Source: an uncultured Trueperaceae bacterium
GTDB taxonomy: Bacteria > Deinococcota > Deinococci > Deinococcales > Trueperaceae
Direction of reading: 5' to 3'
Assembly (NCBI GenBank): GCA_937911855.1
Contig: CALDPK010000133.1
Span: 1 to 6,921, forward strand
DNA length: 6,921 nt
Shown: piece after piece, positions 3,724 through 6,921 of the stretch
Numbering within the stretch: position 1 is the stretch's first letter
Layout of the letters: every line of letters starts with the position of its first letter
Program-made: the position numbers and the translations under genes
Notes under the pieces: generated by a model
Databases searched by the model: none
Told to the model about the DNA's origin: nothing
The model's input: only the letters and a program-made list of their open reading frames with translations

Positions 3724-5982
3724 CCAGTCCGCCTGCAGCAGGGCATCTGCAAGCAGCAGCGCAGCGGGCCTGTCCAGGAACTGGTTGCCGTTGCCGCATT
3801 TCGGTGACAGCACGCAGCGCGGGCAGCCTGACTCACAGGAGCAGTCGCGCAGCAGGTTGCGTGCCGCAGTCAGCCAGTCGCGGAACAGTCCGGCGCCTGC
3901 CTTAACGTAGCCGACCCCACCGGGATGACCGTCGTAGATGAAGATGACGGGTTGCCGGTCGGGACCGAAACCGGGGTAGGAAACCCCGCCTATGTCAGCC
4001 CGTTCGCACAGCACGAAGGCTGGCAGCAGGCCGATCAGGGTGTGCTCGAGGGCGTGCATCGCTGACGGCAGCGTTCCTGCCGGCACTTTGTCCTGCACCT
4101 TGCTGCAGTCGATGAGCAGCGCCTGGGTCGGGTAACTCTGCTCCGGCAGGTCCAGCGGCCGCTCGTCCACGGCTGAGTCGCTGTAGTGCCGCTTCACGGC
4201 GTAACCCGTGACAGTGTCACTCACCCGGACGCGGCAGACGGCTCCGAAGCCGGTGTCGGACTCGCTCGCAATCACCTCGATGTCGGTTTCGCTGCGGGGC
4301 TGCGTGTACCAGTCCTCCATGTGCGGCACCAGCAGCGCCTGGCCCGCTTCCAGGTCGAGCCGGGCTACCAGCCATGACCCGCCCTGGTGCAGGTACACGG
4401 CGCCGGGATGAACTTCGCTGAAGGCGGAGCCGGCCCCGGTTTCGCCGATGATCTCGCCGAACCCGTCGACGAGTTTTATGCGGCCGATGCCGGTCCCCCT
4501 GATCGACACGTGCCGGTGGGGCCGGCGGCCGAAATGCTGCCAGCGGCCCCCGCGCTCCTGCACGCCGGGAATGTCGTTCGCCGTTATCCACGGGGCGATC
4601 AGGCTCTCCCCCGGAGTGAGTGGCAGCTCGGCAGCAGCGCACGCCAGGTGCAGCGGGTGGATCACTTCGTTGAAAGGATCAAGCGCCGCTGATTCCACCC
4701 GGCCTTCCAGGATCAGTTCAGGGTGCTGCAGGTAGTACTCGTCGAGCGGGTCGTTGGCCGGAAGCAGCAGAGCCAGTGAACGCCTGCCCCTGCGGCCGGC
4801 ACGGCCGATGCGCTGCCACAGCGCCATGTGCGAACCCGGCCAGCCGGCAAGGATGACGGCGTCAACGTTGCCTACGTCCATGCCCAGTTCCAGGGCCGAG
4901 GTCGCGGTGAGCACGGTTATCTCGCCGGCACGGAAAGACTGTTCGATCTGCCTGCGGTCTTCCTGGGTGTAGCCCGCCCGGTAACTGTGCACTTTCTCAG
5001 CAAACTCCGGCTCGAGCTGGTCTGCGGCGTAGCGGCGCAGGAGTTCGGCTGATTTCCTTGAGTTGCTGAACACCAGGGTGTGCAGTCCTGCCCGGGTGAA
5101 GCGGGCAGCGAGGTCGGCGGTCTCACTGTTCAGGCTCCTGCGCCTGGGTGGGTCGCTGCCTTTCACTGTGGCCGGCTCCCAGAAGATGAACTCCCGCTCG
5201 GCGGCAGGGGCGGTGTCCATGCTGATCGTGGCGGGCGTGCGCCCGGTCAGAGCACTGAAATGCTCGGAGGGGTTGCCGATTGTTGCACTCGCGGCTATGA
5301 GCTGCACGTCCGCTCCGTGGAACTCTGCCACCCGCAGCAGCCGCCTCAGTATGTTGGCGACGTGCACTCCGAACACGCCGCGGTAACTGTGCACCTCGTC
5401 CAGCACTATGTACTTCAGTTTGGCCAGGAATGCCGCCCAGTTGTGATGGAACGGCAGGATCGCGTGGTGGAGCATGTCGGGATTGGTGAGCAGCCCACGG
5501 GCTGATTCGCGCAGGCGCGGCCGGTCGGCCGGCCTGGTGTCACCGTCGTAGCTGGCGACGAGTCCGGGGATGCCGGCCCGTTCCTGCATCGCGGTGACGC
5601 GCTGCAGCTGATCGGCAGCCAGGGCCTTGGTGGGGGCCAGGTAGATGAAGTTGCTGTCGCCCTCGAGCGTTGCCAGCATCGGCACCTGGTAGCAGAGGCT
5701 TTTACCGGAGGCTGTCGGGGTGCTCACCATCAGATCATGCCCGTCCGCCACCAGTCCGAACGCCTGAGCCTGGTGCCGGTACGGGGTGATCTCAAGCCGC
5801 TCCAGCAACCCGGCAAGCGGGCCAGCCGGTTCCGCGTACTCGGCACGCCGGGGCGGTATGAAACTGACCGTGCGTACCTGCCCGCTGTAATCGGGATGGC
5901 TCTCAAGCCAGTTCAGGAACGGTTCGCCTTCACGGCGTTCATTTGAGTCTGTCACGGGACCGGCGTCTTCATCGACCTGCAC
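3721..5982 (-). CDS. mrfA: MrfA/YprA-type DEAD/DEAH-box DNA helicase with C-terminal zinc-binding domain
   Basis: The 753-residue protein carries all superfamily 2 helicase motifs. They include a Q-motif-like ITPYRHQAQAF (65-75), Walker A STPTASGKS (87-95), motif Ia APTKALA (116-122), DEVH (195-198), SAT (232-234), TATSALELGMDVGNVDAVI (359-377) and QRIGRAGRRG (390-399). The C-terminal region has the DUF1998-type cysteine cluster CSCESGCPRC plus a further Cys (C714, C716, C720, C723, C729). This architecture and length match B. subtilis MrfA (YprA, about 750 residues), a 3'-5' DNA helicase of the Hrq1 group that acts with the exonuclease MrfB in excision of mitomycin C-type adducts. No mrfB is adjacent. 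I chose GTG 5982 because a TAACCT box lies seven bases upstream; GTG 5955 is a possible alternative. It is divergent from the glycosyltransferase gene. Confidence 0.93.
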   Translation of the reverse strand: MQVDEDAGPVTDSNERREGEPFLNWLESHPDYSGQVRTVSFIPPRRAEYAEPAGPLAGLLERLEITPYRHQAQAFGLVADGHDLMVSTPTASGKSLCYQVPMLATLEGDSNFIYLAPTKALAADQLQRVTAMQERAGIPGLVASYDGDTRPADRPRLRESARGLLTNPDMLHHAILPFHHNWAAFLAKLKYIVLDEVHSYRGVFGVHVANILRRLLRVAEFHGADVQLIAASATIGNPSEHFSALTGRTPATISMDTAPAAEREFIFWEPATVKGSDPPRRRSLNSETADLAARFTRAGLHTLVFSNSRKSAELLRRYAADQLEPEFAEKVHSYRAGYTQEDRRQIEQSFRAGEITVLTATSALELGMDVGNVDAVILAGWPGSHMALWQRIGRAGRRGRRSLALLLPANDPLDEYYLQHPELILEGRVESAALDPFNEVIHPLHLACAAAELPLTPGESLIAPWITANDIPGVQERGGRWQHFGRRPHRHVSIRGTGIGRIKLVDGFGEIIGETGAGSAFSEVHPGAVYLHQGGSWLVARLDLEAGQALLVPHMEDWYTQPRSETDIEVIASESDTGFGAVCRVRVSDTVTGYAVKRHYSDSAVDERPLDLPEQSYPTQALLIDCSKVQDKVPAGTLPSAMHALEHTLIGLLPAFVLCERADIGGVSYPGFGPDRQPVIFIYDGHPGGVGYVKAGAGLFRDWLTAARNLLRDCSCESGCPRCVLSPKCGNGNQFLDRPAALLLADALLQADW

Positions 5983-5989
5983 TGCAGTC

Positions 5990-5995
5990 AGGTTA
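5990..5995 (-). promoter_or_regulatory. -10 box of the helicase gene, leaderless arrangement
   Basis: TAACCT on the minus strand ends seven bases before GTG 5982, which fits a leaderless transcript. No Shine-Dalgarno sequence lies before the GTG, and no clear -35 box is visible. If GTG 5955 is the true start, the leader would be about 27 bases. Confidence 0.45.
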
Positions 5996-6027
5996 GCAGG
6001 AAGCCGGCCGCCCTCCTGTTGCCACGT

Positions 6028-6033
6028 TAGACT
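6028..6033 (+). promoter_or_regulatory. Probable -10 box of the glycosyltransferase gene
   Basis: TAGACT, the same hexamer as before the DUF2229-like gene, ends 12 bases before ATG 6046, predicting a leader of only about five bases. No Shine-Dalgarno motif is seen. The divergent helicase box lies 32 bases away, so the two promoters share a 63-base intergenic region. Confidence 0.4.
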
Positions 6034-6045
6034 CGCTTCATTCCC

Positions 6046-6921
6046 ATGACCGCAGCCCTCGTAATCCTTTATGTACTCGTCCTTTCCTACACGGGCCTGC
6101 TCGTACTGGTCAACCTGGGCATGTTCCTGCCTGACCTGAACCGGCGGCGCTCGGGTCCGCTGCCCGGCGTCACCGTCATCCTGCCCGCCCACAACGAGCA
6201 GGAGCGCCTGCCGGCGACCCTTTCGTCACTGGCTGCCCAGGAGTACGCCGGTGCAGTCCAGTTCGTCATAGTCGACGACCGCTCGACCGACGCGACTGCC
6301 GACATAATCGACAGTTTCGCAGCCCATGACCCGCGTTTCCGGCGCCTGACGGTGACGGAATCGTCCAGGCGACTGTCACCCAAGGTCAATGCCGTGAACA
6401 GCGGCATCCGCGCCTCGGACGGCGAGATAATCATCACGACTGACGCCGACTGCGAGTATCCGGCCGGCTGGATCGATGAACTGGTCAGCCATTTCAGTGA
6501 TGACGTGGTCATGGTCGTCGGGTACGTGGAGACCACCCGCGCCTGGCAGGCCCGCAACTTCGTGCAGCTGTTCGAGACCGTCGACTGGCTGTCACTGATG
6601 CTGACCTCCCGCAGCCTGACCCGTTACGGCTGGAAGTTCACGAGCAGCGCCAACAACCAGGCTTACCTGCGCAGCGCCTTCGTGGAAGCGGGGGGTTTCG
6701 GTGCCAGCGGACGCGCTCCCAGCGGCGACGAGGACCTGCTTACGCAGCGACTGGGCAGGCTGCCGGGCAGCAGGGTGGTGTTCGCCGGATCGCCGCCCGC
6801 CCGGGTGCGGACCCGCCCGGTGGATACGGCACTACAGCTGCTGCACCAGCGGCGCCGCTGGGTATCCCGCTACCATCACCCCATCCACTACCAGGCTCCG
6901 TTCCTGGTGAGCATCACCGTC
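6046..6921 (+). CDS. Membrane-anchored family 2 glycosyltransferase (3' end outside window)
   Basis: The open frame runs 292 codons to the window edge without a stop. Residues 1-28 form a membrane helix. The GT-A fold domain follows, with VTVILPAHNE (42-51), VIVDDRSTD (74-82), TTDADC (131-136), GDEDLL (227-232) and QRRRW (268-272). The DD, DxD, ED and QxxRW signatures in this order mark GT2 enzymes, including the processive or lipid-sugar type. These transfer a sugar from an activated donor on the cytoplasmic face of the membrane, and further membrane helices usually follow QxxRW; APFLVSITV at the edge looks like the start of one. The acceptor cannot be told from sequence; envelope polysaccharide, glycolipid or carotenoid glycosylation are possible. 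ATG 6046 is the first start after an in-frame TAG at 6028. The antisense strand is also open here, an effect of high GC. Confidence 0.92.
   Translation, partial: MTAALVILYVLVLSYTGLLVLVNLGMFLPDLNRRRSGPLPGVTVILPAHNEQERLPATLSSLAAQEYAGAVQFVIVDDRSTDATADIIDSFAAHDPRFRRLTVTESSRRLSPKVNAVNSGIRASDGEIIITTDADCEYPAGWIDELVSHFSDDVVMVVGYVETTRAWQARNFVQLFETVDWLSLMLTSRSLTRYGWKFTSSANNQAYLRSAFVEAGGFGASGRAPSGDEDLLTQRLGRLPGSRVVFAGSPPARVRTRPVDTALQLLHQRRRWVSRYHHPIHYQAPFLVSITV

Noticed and set aside
3711..3836. 42-codon upstream extension of the DUF2229-like gene
   Set aside because: It lies inside the helicase C-terminal coding region, and family-like sequence begins only at the ATG at 3710.
3096..3905. 269-residue plus-strand open frame
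   Set aside because: It spans two minus-strand genes antisense, has no promoter or ribosome-binding site, and its composition is that of a high-GC shadow frame.
5983..6192. N-terminal extension of the helicase by 70 residues
   Set aside because: It would overlap the glycosyltransferase gene and shows no helicase-family similarity; the frame is open because of high GC. A -10 box lies immediately before GTG 5982.

Overview
The window looks like ordinary chromosomal DNA from a high-GC bacterium; I see no phage, insertion sequence, CRISPR array or plasmid signature. On the minus strand at the left edge, four tRNA genes in the order Thr(UGU)-Tyr(GUA)-Gly-Thr(GGU) run into the first codons of tuf (EF-Tu), the same layout as the E. 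coli thrU-tyrU-glyT-thrT-tufB operon. Several genes have a TAnnnT-type -10 box only 5-7 bases before the start codon and no Shine-Dalgarno sequence, which points to leaderless mRNAs. Leaderless transcription of this kind is common in Deinococcota and Actinobacteria. Together with the N-terminal chorismate mutase-DAHP synthase fusion, it makes a Deinococcota-like (for example Truepera-like) or other deep-branching lineage my best guess. That assignment is an inference and is not proven.

Layout. 1-660 (minus): tuf start, four CCA-encoding tRNAs and a consensus-like promoter. 688-1038 (plus): tatA, the pore-forming subunit of twin-arginine protein export, divergent from the tRNA operon. 1035-2229 (plus): a promoter region with a perfect palindrome, a leader hairpin, and a bifunctional chorismate mutase/DAHP synthase (entry to the shikimate pathway). 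2260-2510 (plus): a 79-residue, probably winged-helix protein. 2516-2541: a perfect hairpin between convergent genes. 2530-5982 (minus, transcribed right to left): a three-gene unit made of an MrfA/YprA (Hrq1-like) DNA-repair helicase with a C-terminal zinc-binding cysteine cluster, a protein distantly resembling the DUF2229/COG3581 group, and a small four-helix membrane protein. 6028-6921 (plus): the first 292 codons of a membrane-anchored family 2 glycosyltransferase, divergent from the helicase and running off the window.

How the genes work together: the tRNAs and EF-Tu serve translation and are almost certainly cotranscribed. TatA, the DAHP synthase and the glycosyltransferase are independent housekeeping or envelope genes. 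Only the helicase, the DUF2229-like protein and the small membrane protein form a tight cluster (gaps of 10 and 5 bases), and its joint role is unknown.

The most interesting points are the recurrent leaderless promoters (one made from the upstream gene's stop codon), the paired leader hairpins that end three bases before the ribosome-binding sites of tuf and the DAHP synthase, the CCC anticodon in the tuf-linked tRNA-Gly, and the cysteine-poor DUF2229-like protein beside the helicase. I did not find a clearly new multi-gene system. No gene-free stretch longer than about 125 bases exists here.
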